A DNA stretch of 64,000 nucleotides from Sphingomonas endolithica (GCF_025231525.1 NZ_CP103057.1:2187001-2251000); one strand, 5' to 3'; positions 25,160 through 34,273 are shown, numbered from the stretch's first letter. A program made the numbers and translations. Notes: generated by a model not told the origin, from the sequence alone.

Positions 25160-25468
25160 CTATCCGAACAACCGCACCGAGCAGGCCGCGCGGAACGTGT
25201 CGCACGCCGCTTCATCATGCCGCTCGCTGCCGACCGCGTCGTGCAACAAATCGAGCCAACCCGAGATGAGCGGCCCGCGCTCGCCGCGCGCGAGCGCCAT
25301 CTCCAGCGCCTGCGCGACTGCCACCGCGGCACGCATGCCGTTGCGCAGCGCGATCCAGCGCACCGCATCGATCTCGTGCGCGAGCGCCGATGGCACGCCG
25401 CGCGTCACTCGCGCGTCGATCAGGCCGATTCGCATCCTGAGCTCGTCTATGATCCGCGCTTGCGTCAT
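25160..25468 (-). CDS. hypothetical protein upstream of the GDT1-like gene
   Basis: This 102-aa soluble, mostly helical protein starts [21 protein letters not shown] and has [27 protein letters not shown] and two cysteines near the end. I do not recognise the family. A longer frame to 25567 adds an unlikely arginine-rich leader. It is probably co-transcribed with the GDT1-like gene four bases downstream. Confidence 0.6.
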   Translation of the reverse strand: MTQARIIDELRMRIGLIDARVTRGVPSALAHEIDAVRWIALRNGMRAAVAVAQALEMALARGERGPLISGWLDLLHDAVGSERHDEAACDTFRAACSVRLFG

Positions 25469-25581
25469 GTGCCCGCCCTCTCGACTATGGCGGCACGCTG
25501 CGCCCATAGGGGTAAACAGCCGCCTAAGAACATGCCGACGCTTGACTTGGACACGGCTTTGGGCCAACGAGCGCGGCTTGT

Positions 25582-25615
25582 GAGCGGCGGCTTGTTCGCC
25601 GCTCTTTGCTTTTTT
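25582..25615 (+). promoter_or_regulatory. terminator-like hairpin in the rpmG leader
   Basis: A perfect 8-bp stem GAGCGGCG/CGCCGCTC with a 7-base loop is followed by TTTGCTTTTTT and ends 21 bases before the rpmG ATG on the same strand. A CTTGAC -35-like box sits near 25544. No plus-strand gene lies just upstream (era is 2.6 kb away), so the hairpin either attenuates rpmG or ends a short RNA. Confidence 0.55.
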
Positions 25616-25636
25616 ACAGATTCAGGAACTGGGCTC

Positions 25637-25804
25637 ATGGCCAAGCCAACAACCGTCAAGATCAAGCTGCTGAGCTCGGCAGACACCGGCTTCTTCTACG
25701 TCACGAAGAAGAACCCGCGCACCAAGACCGAGAAGCTCTCGTTCAAGAAGTACGATCCGGTCGTGCGCAAGCATGTCGACTTCAAGGAAACCAAGATCAA
25801 GTAA
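25637..25804 (+). CDS. rpmG: 50S ribosomal protein L33
   Basis: This 55-aa protein reads [20 protein letters not shown] and continues through [21 protein letters not shown] to the VDFKETKIK end: a complete L33. It lacks the zinc cysteines, so it is the zinc-independent form. It is a single gene with a terminator-like hairpin before it and a terminator after it. Confidence 0.96.
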   Translation: MAKPTTVKIKLLSSADTGFFYVTKKNPRTKTEKLSFKKYDPVVRKHVDFKETKIK

Positions 25805-25849
25805 GCCGCTTACCGCGGGTTACTTGATCCCGGCTATGGCCGGTCGCGA

Positions 25850-25877
25850 GCCGCAGGGGCAGCCCCTGCGGCTTTTT
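25850..25877 (+). terminator. Rho-independent terminator of rpmG
   Basis: GCCGCAGGGG and CCCCTGCGGC form a 10-bp stem around CAG, followed by TTTTTG. It is 45 bases after the rpmG stop. Confidence 0.88.
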
Positions 25878-25899
25878 GCGTGTGGGCTTGCGGCAAGGC

Positions 25900-26006
25900 A
25901 GTTCCCCGGCGCAGGCCGGGGCCCAGTCGCGCAGGTCGACATGATCGCACGCAGCGCCCGTTCGGTACGTCGCGCTACTGGACCCCGGCCTACGCCGGGG
26001 AACAAG
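25900..26006. repeat. REP-like palindrome (GTTCCCCGGC family)
   Basis: Arms GTTCCCCGGCGCAGGCCGGGG and CCCCGGCCTACGCCGGGGAAC are inverted around a spacer with GTCGACAT. A similar unit is at 37.57-37.68 kb. It fills the gap between rpmG and divK. Confidence 0.7.
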
Positions 26007-26024
26007 CAGCGTCCAGAAACGAAC

Positions 26025-26387
26025 CTACAGCAGCGCGCGCACCGATTCCACGAACCGCGCCAGCGAGATCGGTTTCGACACATACGCGTCGGCGCCCACC
26101 GCCCTGATCCGTTCCTCGTCCTCACGCCCCGCATAGGCGGTAACCGCCATTACCGGGATCGGCCGCAGCGTCTCATCCGCCTTTAACTGCCCGATCAGTT
26201 CGAAGCCGCTGACATGCGGCAATTGGATGTCCATGATGATCAGATCGGGCTGGAAATCGCGCGCCAGGTCCACCGCCTCGCGGCCGTCACGCACACCCTC
26301 AGGCAGATAGTCGTGCGCGCGCAGCAGGTCGCAGAACAGCTTTAAGTTGAGTTCATTGTCCTCGACAACGAGCACCCTTTTTGCCAC
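26025..26387 (-). CDS. divK: single-domain response regulator DivK
   Basis: DivK is the cell-cycle receiver that modulates DivJ/PleC/DivL signalling in alphaproteobacteria. The 120-aa protein is only a receiver: acidic E9/D10, phospho-acceptor D53 (IIMDIQLPHVSG), and VSKPISLARF with the conserved Lys. The NELNLKLF start and the LLRAHDY stretch are DivK-like. It is divergent from the DUF3572 gene, an arrangement found in other alphaproteobacteria. Confidence 0.9.
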   Translation of the reverse strand: MAKRVLVVEDNELNLKLFCDLLRAHDYLPEGVRDGREAVDLARDFQPDLIIMDIQLPHVSGFELIGQLKADETLRPIPVMAVTAYAGREDEERIRAVGADAYVSKPISLARFVESVRALL

Positions 26388-26428
26388 GTCCGCGCCATCC
26401 TAACCGTTAAGCCCGAGAGTGATAAGCA

Positions 26429-26698
26429 ATGCGCGCGCGCGAGACAAACGAAGACGCGGCACAGCTGGCGCTGCAAGCGCTGATCTGGACGCTGGCGGAG
26501 CCGGATCGCGCACAGCGGTTGCTCGACACGACCGGGCTCGACCCACAGGATCTGCGCGCGCGCGCAGGCGAACCGACGGTGCTGGCGGCGGTGCTGGGCT
26601 TCCTGGAGAATTACGAACCGGATCTGATCGCCTGCGCCGGCGAGCTCGGCATATCACCCGCCGCCCTGGTCGCCGCCCGCGCGGAGTTGGACGCATGA
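26429..26698 (+). CDS. DUF3572 family protein
   Basis: This 89-aa helical protein has EDAAQLALQALIWTLAEPDRAQRLLDTTGLDPQDLRARA and VLAAVLGFLENYEPDLIACA, the DUF3572 pattern. Function is unknown, but it is regularly next to divK. Its TGA overlaps the start of the HAD phosphatase (ATGA), so they form an operon. Confidence 0.88.
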   Translation: MRARETNEDAAQLALQALIWTLAEPDRAQRLLDTTGLDPQDLRARAGEPTVLAAVLGFLENYEPDLIACAGELGISPAALVAARAELDA

Positions 26699-27339
26699 AG
26701 CCGCTGCTGATCACCGATTGCGACGAAGTGCTGCTGCACATGGTGCGCCATTTCGGCGTCTGGCTGGGCGAGACGCACGACATCGATTTCACGCCGGGCG
26801 ATGATTTTGCCGCCAGCATGACGCGCCGGGGCGACGGCCCCGCGCTGACGCGCGAGGATATGTGGACCATGCTCGACGGCTTCTTCCCGACCGAGATGGA
26901 GCGGCAGACGCTCGTGCCCAATGCCCGTGAGGCGCTCGCGGCGCTCGCCGAAGTGGCGGACATCGTCATCCTCACCAATCTCAAGGACCAGTGCCGCCTG
27001 CCGCGCATCGAGCAACTCGCCAGGTTCGGCATCGACCATCGCGTCGAATGTAATCGGGGCGGCAAGGGCGAACCCGTGGCCAGGCTGGTCGCCGAACATG
27101 GCAATCCGGTCACCGTGTTCGTCGACGATCTGGCCGTGCATCACGAATCGGTCGCCCGCCACGCGCCGCAGGTCCACCGCCTGCACATGATCGCCGAACC
27201 GGCCCTTGCCGTGAACATCCCCAAGGCACCCGATGCGCACGCCCGGATCGACGACTGGAACGATGCCGAGGTGTGGATCGCCGAGCGCTTCGCAGGCGGC
27301 CAGCCGGCGCAAGCCGGAACGTTGACGGCGCCGGCGTGA
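26695..27339 (+). CDS. HAD-family hydrolase
   Basis: This 214-aa haloacid-dehalogenase-type protein has motif I variant LLITDCDEVLLHM (Asp nucleophile region), motif II VILTNLKD and motif IV VFVDDLAVHH. A cap segment lies between residues 20 and 80. The second Asp of the DxD pair is offset (DCDEV), as in several sphingomonad homologues. Substrate is unknown. It overlaps both neighbours by four bases (ATGA upstream, GTGA downstream). Confidence 0.82.
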   Translation: MKPLLITDCDEVLLHMVRHFGVWLGETHDIDFTPGDDFAASMTRRGDGPALTREDMWTMLDGFFPTEMERQTLVPNAREALAALAEVADIVILTNLKDQCRLPRIEQLARFGIDHRVECNRGGKGEPVARLVAEHGNPVTVFVDDLAVHHESVARHAPQVHRLHMIAEPALAVNIPKAPDAHARIDDWNDAEVWIAERFAGGQPAQAGTLTAPA

Positions 27340-27755
27340 GGGACGGTTTTGCGTTCTCCACGCGCTTCAAGGTGCGGTATTCCGAAATCGACGGGCAGAA
27401 GATCGTCTTCAACTCGCGCTATCTGGAATATGTCGATGTCGCGGTGACCGAATTCTGGCCATGGACCGGGATCCAGGCGCTGCCTGATTGGCGCGACACC
27501 GAATTCAACGTCCGTCACACGGAGATCGATTACCTCAAACCCTTCAAATGGGGCGATGAGATCGAGGTGTTCGTGGCCATCGCCAAGGTCGGTGGCACCA
27601 GCCTCACGCAACGCTTTCACCTGTGCCACGCGGTCACCGGCGACTTGCACTGCGCCGTCGAGATGGTGGTCGTCAACGTCGACCTGGCAAGCGCCCGCGC
27701 CGTCCCCCACGCGCCGCCGGTGCGCGCCTTCCTGAAGACGCTGCTCACTGCCTGA
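27336..27755 (+). CDS. acyl-CoA thioesterase, 4-hydroxybenzoyl-CoA type
   Basis: This 139-aa hot-dog-fold protein has FKVRYSEIDGQKIVFNSRYLEYVD, the catalytic-region pattern of the YbgC/4HBT group with Asp in SEIDG. WPWTGIQALPDW and EFNVRHTEIDYLKPFKWGDEIEV follow. I start at the GTG at 27336, which overlaps the HAD stop (GTGA). It hydrolyses acyl-CoA thioesters, likely short or aromatic ones; specificity is unknown. Confidence 0.82.
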   Translation: MRDGFAFSTRFKVRYSEIDGQKIVFNSRYLEYVDVAVTEFWPWTGIQALPDWRDTEFNVRHTEIDYLKPFKWGDEIEVFVAIAKVGGTSLTQRFHLCHAVTGDLHCAVEMVVVNVDLASARAVPHAPPVRAFLKTLLTA

Positions 27756-27776
27756 AGTAGGACGAATTCAGGCAAA

Positions 27777-27843
27777 CCGTTCGTCCTGAGCTTGTCGAAG
27801 GACGTGTTCCGGGCACGTGCTTCGACAAGCTCAGCACGAACGG
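27777..27843. repeat. REP-like palindrome (CCGTTCGTCCTGAGC family)
   Basis: CCGTTCGTCCTGAGCTTGTC on the left is inverted as GACAAGCTCAGCACGAACGG on the right, around GAAGGACGTG...CACGTGCTTC. Related units lie at 34.05 and 37.35 kb. It separates convergent genes and could act as a bidirectional terminator. Confidence 0.8.
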
Positions 27844-27867
27844 CGGGAAGCGCTACTCGGAAATTGA

Positions 27868-28362
27868 CTATTCCGCCGCCTCAGCCGCCGGATCGCCCGC
27901 CACATCGCCCGGCAGCGCCCAATGCAGGTCGCGCTTGCCCAGCACCCGCCCGTCCCACGCGCGCACGGTGATCGGCTGGATCGCGCGCCCGTCGCGATTG
28001 TCCACCAGCACCGGCGTCGACGGCATGCCGGTTTCCCACCTTTCCCCCCATTGCCGGAGCGCCAGCATCGTCGGTAGCAGCGCCTCGCCCTTGTCGGTCA
28101 GGCGGTATTCGATCTTGCGCCGATCCGCCGGCAGCGCATCGCGCTTCAGGATGCCATGCTCGACCAATCGCGCCAGGCGATTGGCCAGGATGTTGCGCGC
28201 AATGCCAAGCTGCGACTGGAATTCCTCGAAATGGTACAGGCCGTTGAACGCCCCGCGCAAGATCAGGAAAGACCAGCGCTCGCCCATCGCCTCCAACGCC
28301 GCCGGCAGGCTGCATTCGGCAAGATCGCGCAACGGTTGACGTGGCTTATCGTCCATAACCAT
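27868..28362 (-). CDS. HxlR-family transcriptional regulator
   Basis: This 164-aa winged-helix protein begins with the HxlR core: CSLPAALEAMGERWSFLILRGAFNGLYHFEEFQSQLGIARNILANRLARLVEHGILKRD, then YRLTDKGEALLP. The conserved Cys near the start may sense redox. The C-terminal part is acidic and variable. The start at 28362 or the ATG at 28356 differ by two residues. Target genes are unknown. Confidence 0.9.
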   Translation of the reverse strand: MVMDDKPRQPLRDLAECSLPAALEAMGERWSFLILRGAFNGLYHFEEFQSQLGIARNILANRLARLVEHGILKRDALPADRRKIEYRLTDKGEALLPTMLALRQWGERWETGMPSTPVLVDNRDGRAIQPITVRAWDGRVLGKRDLHWALPGDVAGDPAAEAAE

Positions 28363-28485
28363 TCAGCCTACGCACTTTTGCCGACCAAGGGGACCGAAAA
28401 AGTCGGTTTATCTTGCAACGCCTACAACGGCCGATTAAGTGGCGTTTAGAAACTTATTGTGCCCTGCACCATCAGGAGGATCGCC

Positions 28486-28788
28486 ATGTCCCGTCTTTCG
28501 TTCGCCGCCCTTGCCGGTGCTGCTATGCTATTCTCCGCTACCGCCGCGCAGGCGCAGGGCTATTACACCGCCAAGCCTGCCACCGCGCCGACCAAGCCCA
28601 GCCTGATCAGCGGCGGCGTGATGTGGAAGTGCGCCGAGGGTACCTGTGCTGCCGCCAAGACGACGTCGCGCGACGCGATCGTGTGCGAACAAGTCGTCAA
28701 GCATGTCGGCACGCTGTCGAGCTTCGCTGCCGGCGCGAACGCCTTCGACGAGGCGGCCCTTGCCAAGTGCAACGCACGCGCCAGATAA
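28486..28788 (+). CDS. small secreted CC_3452-type protein
   Basis: This 100-aa protein has a signal peptide (cleavage after AQAQG region, residues 1-24) and a short mature domain with WKCAEGTCAAAKTTSRDAIVCEQVVKHVG..SSF, with four cysteines. This matches the small secreted alphaproteobacterial family often named CC_3452. Function is unknown. An AGGAGG ribosome site precedes the ATG. It lies just before rsh on the same strand. Confidence 0.75.
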   Translation: MSRLSFAALAGAAMLFSATAAQAQGYYTAKPATAPTKPSLISGGVMWKCAEGTCAAAKTTSRDAIVCEQVVKHVGTLSSFAAGANAFDEAALAKCNARAR

Positions 28789-28831
28789 CATTTTGTTGCA
28801 AAGCAGCAGCATGCGGCCACATGAGGGTCAC

Positions 28832-30925
28832 ATGCTGCGGCAATATGAATTGGTCGATCGGGTATTAAGCTACGATCCGGACGCGGACGAGGCGCTGCTC
28901 AATCGCGCCTATGTCTTCTCGGTCAACGCGCACGGTACGCAGAAGCGCGCCAGCGGCGATCCCTATTTCAGCCACCCGATCCAGGTCGCCGGTATCCTGA
29001 CCGAACTGCACCTGGACGACCAGACGATCGCCACCGCCATCCTCCATGATACGGTGGAGGACACGGTCGCGACGATCGAGCAGATCACGCAGTTGTTCGG
29101 CCCCGAAGTCGCCCGGCTGGTGGACGGCGTGACCAAGCTCAGCCGCATCGAGGCACAGACCGAAAACGAGCGCGCGGCGGAGAATCTGCGCAAGTTCCTG
29201 CTCGCCATGTCGGGCGATATCCGCGTGCTGCTGGTGAAGCTCGCCGACCGGCTGCACAACATGCGCACGCTGCATCACATCGCCAAGCCCGAGAAGCGCC
29301 GTCGCATCGCCAAGGAGACGATGGACATCTACGCGCCGCTCGCCGAGCGGATCGGGATGTACGAGTTCATGAAGGAGATGCAGACGCTCGCCTTCGCGCA
29401 ACTCGAACCCGAAGCGTACGAATCGATCACGCGCCGGCTGGAGCAGTTGAAGACCGGCGGCGGCGGGGACCGGATCGCCAAGATCGGCTCCGGCCTCAAG
29501 CTGCTGCTCAGCCGCCACGGCATCGACGCCGACATTTCGGGACGCGAGAAGCACCCCTATTCGATCTGGAAGAAGATGGCCGAGCGGCACATCAGCTTCG
29601 AGCAGCTGAGCGACATCATGGCGTTCCGCGCGATCGTGCCGACCGAGGAGGATTGCTACGCCGCTTTGGGGCAGATCCACCGCCGCTGGCCGATGGTGCC
29701 GGGGCGGTTCAAGGATTACATCTCCACGCCCAAGCGCAACGGGTACCGTTCGCTGCACACGACCGTGATCCACGCCGACAATTCGCGTGTCGAGATCCAG
29801 ATCCGCACCGGCGACATGCACGAAGAGGCCGAACTGGGGCTCGCCGCGCACTGGGCGTACAAGCAGGATAAGGTAAAGCCCGAGACGCAGGTCAGCTGGA
29901 TCCGCGACCTGGTCGAGATCCTCGATACGGCGGAAAGCCCCGAGGAACTGCTCGAGCATACCAAGATGGCGATGTATGCCGATCGCATCTTCGCCTTCAC
30001 CCCTAAGGGCGAGCTGATCCAGCTACCCAAGGGCGCGACGCCGATCGACTTTGCCTATGCCGTGCACACCGATCTCGGCGACCAGGCGGTGGGCGCCAAG
30101 ATCAACGGCCGCGTCGTGCAGTTGCGCACGGGGATCGAGAATGGCGATCAGGTGCAGATCCTGCGTTCCAAGGCGCAGGAGCCGCAGCCGGCCTGGCTCA
30201 ATTTCGCGATTACCGGCAAGGCACTGGCCGGCATCCGCCGTCACTTGCGCCACAAGGAGCGCGATGAGACCCAGGCGTTGGGCCGCAAGATCTATGACGA
30301 AATCGTCAGCCGCCTGCCGGCGACGATCGCCGCGGACGCGCAGGACGCCGCGTTGAAGCGGTTGAAGCTGCCCGATCAGGGCGCGCTGATGGAAGCGATC
30401 GGGCGCCGGCGCATTACCGACGCGCAGGTCATGGAGGCGCTGATGCCGGGCTCCGCCGGCGCCGATGCGCTGCGCCAGCTGCCGCCGCAATCGCGCGCGA
30501 TCTCGATCCGCGGGCTGACGCCGGGCGTCGCCTACGATCTCGCCGAATGCTGCCATCCCGTCCCCGGCGACCGCATCGTCGGGTTGCGCCGCGAGGATGC
30601 GGGGATCGAGGTGCATACCATCGATTGCCCGCTGCTTGCCGCCGCCGACGATGCCGATTGGGTCGATCTCGCCTGGGGCGACGAAACCGAGGGCGCCACC
30701 GGCCGGATCTCGGTCGAGGTCAAGAACGAGCCGGGGGCGCTCGGCACGATCGCCACGATCATCGGCGCGCAAAAGGCCAACATCGTCAACATCCGGCTGG
30801 ATAATCGCGACACCGGCATCCACACCAATGTGATCGACGTCGAGGTGCACGACGTGCAGCATCTGACCCGCGTCATCGCCGCGCTCCGTGCCGCCGACGC
30901 CGTCAACGCCGTCGAGCGCGTGTGA
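28832..30925 (+). CDS. rsh: bifunctional (p)ppGpp synthetase/hydrolase
   Basis: This is the single RelA/SpoT homologue that makes and degrades (p)ppGpp in starvation. It is 697 aa. The N-terminal HD hydrolase domain has YFSHP and ILHDTVEDT. The synthetase domain has HPYSIWKKM, DIMAFRAIV and YRSLHTTV..EIQIRT. A TGS domain (IFAFTPKGELIQLPKGATPIDFAYAVHT) and a C-terminal ACT domain (IRLDNRDTG) follow. Hydrolase residues are intact, so it is probably bifunctional. I start at the ATG at 28832, which has a GAGGG site. Confidence 0.96.
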   Translation: MLRQYELVDRVLSYDPDADEALLNRAYVFSVNAHGTQKRASGDPYFSHPIQVAGILTELHLDDQTIATAILHDTVEDTVATIEQITQLFGPEVARLVDGVTKLSRIEAQTENERAAENLRKFLLAMSGDIRVLLVKLADRLHNMRTLHHIAKPEKRRRIAKETMDIYAPLAERIGMYEFMKEMQTLAFAQLEPEAYESITRRLEQLKTGGGGDRIAKIGSGLKLLLSRHGIDADISGREKHPYSIWKKMAERHISFEQLSDIMAFRAIVPTEEDCYAALGQIHRRWPMVPGRFKDYISTPKRNGYRSLHTTVIHADNSRVEIQIRTGDMHEEAELGLAAHWAYKQDKVKPETQVSWIRDLVEILDTAESPEELLEHTKMAMYADRIFAFTPKGELIQLPKGATPIDFAYAVHTDLGDQAVGAKINGRVVQLRTGIENGDQVQILRSKAQEPQPAWLNFAITGKALAGIRRHLRHKERDETQALGRKIYDEIVSRLPATIAADAQDAALKRLKLPDQGALMEAIGRRRITDAQVMEALMPGSAGADALRQLPPQSRAISIRGLTPGVAYDLAECCHPVPGDRIVGLRREDAGIEVHTIDCPLLAAADDADWVDLAWGDETEGATGRISVEVKNEPGALGTIATIIGAQKANIVNIRLDNRDTGIHTNVIDVEVHDVQHLTRVIAALRAADAVNAVERV

Positions 30926-30981
30926 GCTTGCCGAAGCAGGACCGTGTGTTAGGCTGAGGTAACACTCGCAAAGGAATTACC

Positions 30982-32793
30982 GTGGATCGTCGCCATTTCC
31001 TCGCCTCCGGCACCGCCGCCACTGCGCTCTCGCTGCTGCCGCGGTTAGCCACTGCCGCCACGGCAACCGCTGGCGACGCTGCGCTGGATGCCCTGTTCGT
31101 CAAGATCTTCGACGAAGGGCTGCTCGAATCGCCCGAAGGCGCGACTGGCTTCGGGCTCGATAAGGGCGCGCTGGCGCCGCTGAAGTCGCGGCTCGACGAT
31201 CGTTCCGCCGCCGGGCGCAGCGCCGATCTCACCCGCACGCGCAACTCGATTGCACGGATCGAAGCGATCAAGCCCGACACGCTGTCCGCCGCCGGCAAGC
31301 TCAACCGCGAAGTCGTGCTGTATTCGCTCAACAGCCAGACGGTCGGCCCGGCCAAGTTCGGCGTCGGATCGGCAGTGCGCCCCTATACGATCACGCAGCA
31401 GCAGGGCGCCTATTTCGACGTGCCCGATTTCCTCAATTCGCAGCACACGATCAAAACCGCCGCCGACGCCGAGGCCTATCTGGCGCGCTTGTCGGCCTTC
31501 GCCACCGCGCTCGACCAGGATAGTGAGATGCAGCGCAGCGAAGCGGCGCGCGGCATCCTCGCGCCCGATTTCTCGCTGGATCTCGCGCTCGGACAGATGA
31601 CCGCGCTGCGCAGCCAGGCACCCGCCGCCAGCAGCCTCGTCACCTCGGTCGCCACCCGCGCCGCCGCCGCCGGTCTGAAGGGCGATTGGAGCAAGCGCGC
31701 GGCGGACATCGTCACCGCCAAGGTCTATCCCGCGCTGGACCGGCAGATCGCGCTGGTCAGGCAATTGCGCACCACCGCCAGCGACAAGGCCGGCCTGTGG
31801 CGCCTGCCCAAGGGCGACGAAATCTACGCCGCGGCACTGGCCGGCGCGACCACGACCGATTTCACGCCGGACGAGGTGCACAAGATCGGGCTCGAACAGG
31901 TGGCACAGCTGACCGCCCAGCTCGACACGATCCTGAAAAGCCAGGGTCTGACGCAGGGCACTGTCGGCGAGCGGCTGACCGTCCTCAACAAGCAGCCCGC
32001 GCAACTCTATGCCGACAGCGCCGCCGGTCGCGCCGAGCTGATCGCCGGCCTCAATGCCGGGGTGGCGGCGATGCAGGCCAAGTTGCCCCAGGCATTCATC
32101 AACCCGCCCAACGCCCCGCTCGAGATCCGCGCCGTCCCGGTCGAGATCCAGGACGGCGCCTCCAACGGCTATTACAATCTCGCCGCCATCGATGGCTCGC
32201 GCCCGGCAATCTACTGGATCAATTTGAAGAGCGTCGGCGACTGGCCGAAATACACGCTGCCGTCGCTTACCTATCACGAAGGCGTGCCCGGCCATCACTT
32301 GCAGCTCAGCACCGTCGCGGCGCTCAAGACGCCGTTGCTGCGCAAGTTCACCTTCTTCGGCGCCTATGTCGAAGGCTGGGCGCTTTATGCCGAACAGCTG
32401 GCCGACGAACTGGGCGGCTATGCCGGACCGATCGAGCGTGCCGGCTACCTGCAAAGCTTCCTGTTCCGCGCCGCACGGCTGGTCGTCGACACCGGCATCC
32501 ACACCAAGCGCTGGACGCGCGAGCAGGCGACCGACTATTTCGTCGCCACCGTCGGCTTTGCCCGCGGCCGCTCGCAGCGCGAGATCGAGCGCTACTGCAC
32601 GATGCCCGGCCAGGCCTGCAGCTACAAACTCGGCCATATCAGCTGGCTGCGCGCGCGCGACAACGCCAAGAAGATCATGGGCGCCAAGTATGACGTGAAG
32701 CAGTTCCACGAAGTGCTGCGCGACGGCGCCGTACCGCTGACGATCCTGGAACGCCTGGTCGAGGAACGCGCAAGGGCCGCGGCGCAGGCTTAA
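30982..32793 (+). CDS. DUF885 family putative metallopeptidase, Tat-exported
   Basis: This 603-aa protein has a twin-arginine signal (MDRRHFLASGTAATALSLLP) and an Ala-rich cleavage region. The DUF885 zinc motif is LTYHEGVPGHHLQLS near residue 432, and YVEGWALYAEQLADELG supplies the third ligand. The family is a largely uncharacterised set of gluzincin-type peptidases. The region 170-300 is helical. It is a single gene and probably periplasmic. Confidence 0.88.
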   Translation: MDRRHFLASGTAATALSLLPRLATAATATAGDAALDALFVKIFDEGLLESPEGATGFGLDKGALAPLKSRLDDRSAAGRSADLTRTRNSIARIEAIKPDTLSAAGKLNREVVLYSLNSQTVGPAKFGVGSAVRPYTITQQQGAYFDVPDFLNSQHTIKTAADAEAYLARLSAFATALDQDSEMQRSEAARGILAPDFSLDLALGQMTALRSQAPAASSLVTSVATRAAAAGLKGDWSKRAADIVTAKVYPALDRQIALVRQLRTTASDKAGLWRLPKGDEIYAAALAGATTTDFTPDEVHKIGLEQVAQLTAQLDTILKSQGLTQGTVGERLTVLNKQPAQLYADSAAGRAELIAGLNAGVAAMQAKLPQAFINPPNAPLEIRAVPVEIQDGASNGYYNLAAIDGSRPAIYWINLKSVGDWPKYTLPSLTYHEGVPGHHLQLSTVAALKTPLLRKFTFFGAYVEGWALYAEQLADELGGYAGPIERAGYLQSFLFRAARLVVDTGIHTKRWTREQATDYFVATVGFARGRSQREIERYCTMPGQACSYKLGHISWLRARDNAKKIMGAKYDVKQFHEVLRDGAVPLTILERLVEERARAAAQA

Positions 32794-32826
32794 GGCGTAA
32801 GGCGCGGGGAGCACGCCCAACCACCC

Positions 32827-32915
32827 CGTCACCCCGGACTTGTTCCGGGGTCCACTCATCAACGGGCGCATGTCCATCGAGGCACGGTGGACCCCGGAAC
32901 AAGTCCGGGGTGACG
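32827..32915. repeat. REP-like palindrome (GTCACCCCGGACTTGTTCC family)
   Basis: The left arm GTCACCCCGGACTTGTTCCG is inverted on the right as CGGAACAAGTCCGGGGTGAC, with a variable spacer. The same arms recur intact at 58.94 kb and in broken form around the 153-bp elements at 40.4 and 45.7 kb. This copy shows the uninterrupted target sequence. Confidence 0.85.
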
Positions 32916-32988
32916 GCGCGGGATGTTTGGCTAGGCATGTCACCATCGTTCTTGCTCCCGATGGAGCCAAAGGAGTAGCAGGACCCGC

Positions 32989-34041
32989 ATGAACCGCCCT
33001 GCACTGTCCGTCGTCGTACCCTGCTACAATGAGGAATCGTGCCTCGACATCCTGCACGCGCGCATCTCCGGCGCCGCCAGGGCGGCCGTGGGCGAGGATT
33101 ACGAGATCGTCCTGATCAACGACGGATCGAAGGACGGTAGCTGGGCGGCGATGCAGCGCCTGGCAGCCGCCGACCCGCATCTCGTGGCGATCAACCTGTC
33201 GCGCAACCACGGCCACCAGCTGGCGCTGACCGCAGGGCTCGATCTGTGCGCCGGCGCGCAGATCCTGATCATCGATGCCGATTTGCAGGACCCGCCCGAA
33301 CTACTCGCCGACATGCGCGCGACGATGGCCGCGCAGGATGCCGACGTCGTCTACGCCGTGCGCCGCAAGCGCGAGGGCGAGACCCTGTTCAAGAAGCTCA
33401 CTGCCGCGGTCTTCTACCGCATGCTCGACCGCCTGACCGACACGCCCATTCCGCTCGACACCGGCGACTTCCGGTTGATGAGCAGGCGGGCGCTCGACGC
33501 TTTCCTGTCGCTGCCCGAACAGGCGCGCTTCATCCGCGGGATGGTCGCGTGGATCGGCTTCCGTCAGGTGCCCTTTGCCTATGACCGCGCCGAGCGGCAC
33601 GCGGGCGAGACCAATTACCCGCTCGCCAAGATGATCCGGCTGGCGTTCGACGCGGTCACCGGCTTCTCCACCGCACCGTTGCGCTTCGCCAGCCATGCCG
33701 GCCTGGCGCTCACCGGCCTGTCGCTGCTGCTGTTCGTCTATATCGCGGTCGGCTTCTTTTCGGGCAGCGCGGTACAGGGCTGGACCTCGACGATGCTGAT
33801 CGTCGTGCTGCTGGGCGCGGTGCAGATGTTCGTGCTGGGGATGATCGGCGAATATCTCGGGCGATTGTACGTGGAATCGAAGCGTCGCCCGCTCTACCTC
33901 GTGTCGGACGTCGCCGGTCCGGTGCAGGGCAAGGCCACGCTCGGCTACCGCGCCGAACCGCGCGAAGCGAGCGTACCGCCCGGGCCGGTCGAGGCGATGA
34001 TCGCCGCCCATGCGGCCGACCACAGCAACGCCAAGGCTTAA
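32989..34041 (+). CDS. glycosyltransferase family 2, polyprenyl-phosphate type
   Basis: This 350-aa protein has the GT2 fold, with LSVVVPCYNEESCLDILH, VLINDGSKDGSW and IIDADLQDPPE (DxD metal site). It ends with two transmembrane helices (LALTGLSLLLFVYIAVGFF, TMLIVVLLGAVQMFVLGMIGEYLGRLYVE) as in GtrB/DPMS-like enzymes. It probably charges undecaprenyl phosphate with a sugar for surface glycosylation. GtrA, the expected flippase, is encoded nearby on the other strand. Confidence 0.88.
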   Translation: MNRPALSVVVPCYNEESCLDILHARISGAARAAVGEDYEIVLINDGSKDGSWAAMQRLAAADPHLVAINLSRNHGHQLALTAGLDLCAGAQILIIDADLQDPPELLADMRATMAAQDADVVYAVRRKREGETLFKKLTAAVFYRMLDRLTDTPIPLDTGDFRLMSRRALDAFLSLPEQARFIRGMVAWIGFRQVPFAYDRAERHAGETNYPLAKMIRLAFDAVTGFSTAPLRFASHAGLALTGLSLLLFVYIAVGFFSGSAVQGWTSTMLIVVLLGAVQMFVLGMIGEYLGRLYVESKRRPLYLVSDVAGPVQGKATLGYRAEPREASVPPGPVEAMIAAHAADHSNAKA

Positions 34042-34047
34042 CCCACC

Positions 34048-34130
34048 CCGTTCGTGCTGAGCCTGTCGAAGCACGTGTCCGGGGCGCAGCGCTTGTTATC
34101 CGCCCTTCGACAAGCTCAGGACGAACGGGA
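34048..34130. repeat. REP-like palindrome (CCGTTCGTGCTGAGC family)
   Basis: CCGTTCGTGCTGAGCCTGTC is inverted as GACAAGCTCAGGACGAACGG with one or two mismatches. It is in the convergent gap between the GT2 gene and the methyltransferase, directly before a second palindrome. Confidence 0.75.
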
Positions 34131-34165
34131 GGATAGGTAGCTTGACTGTGGTCACTTCACTTTAA

Positions 34166-34239
34166 CCCGTTCGTGTCGAGCGAAGTCGAGACACCGCGTT
34201 CAAGCGCAGGGTGTCTCGACTTCGCTCGACACGAACGGG
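34166..34239. repeat. REP-like palindrome (CGTGTCGAGCGAAGTCGAG family)
   Basis: CCCGTTCGTGTCGAGCGAAG..GAGACAC is inverted as GTGTCTC..CTTCGCTCGACACGAACGGG, almost perfect, with a short spacer. The same family occurs at 46.07 and 59.07 kb. Confidence 0.82.
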
Positions 34240-34273
34240 ATGATGTCTCAACCCGACGTCATCATGCTCTAGC

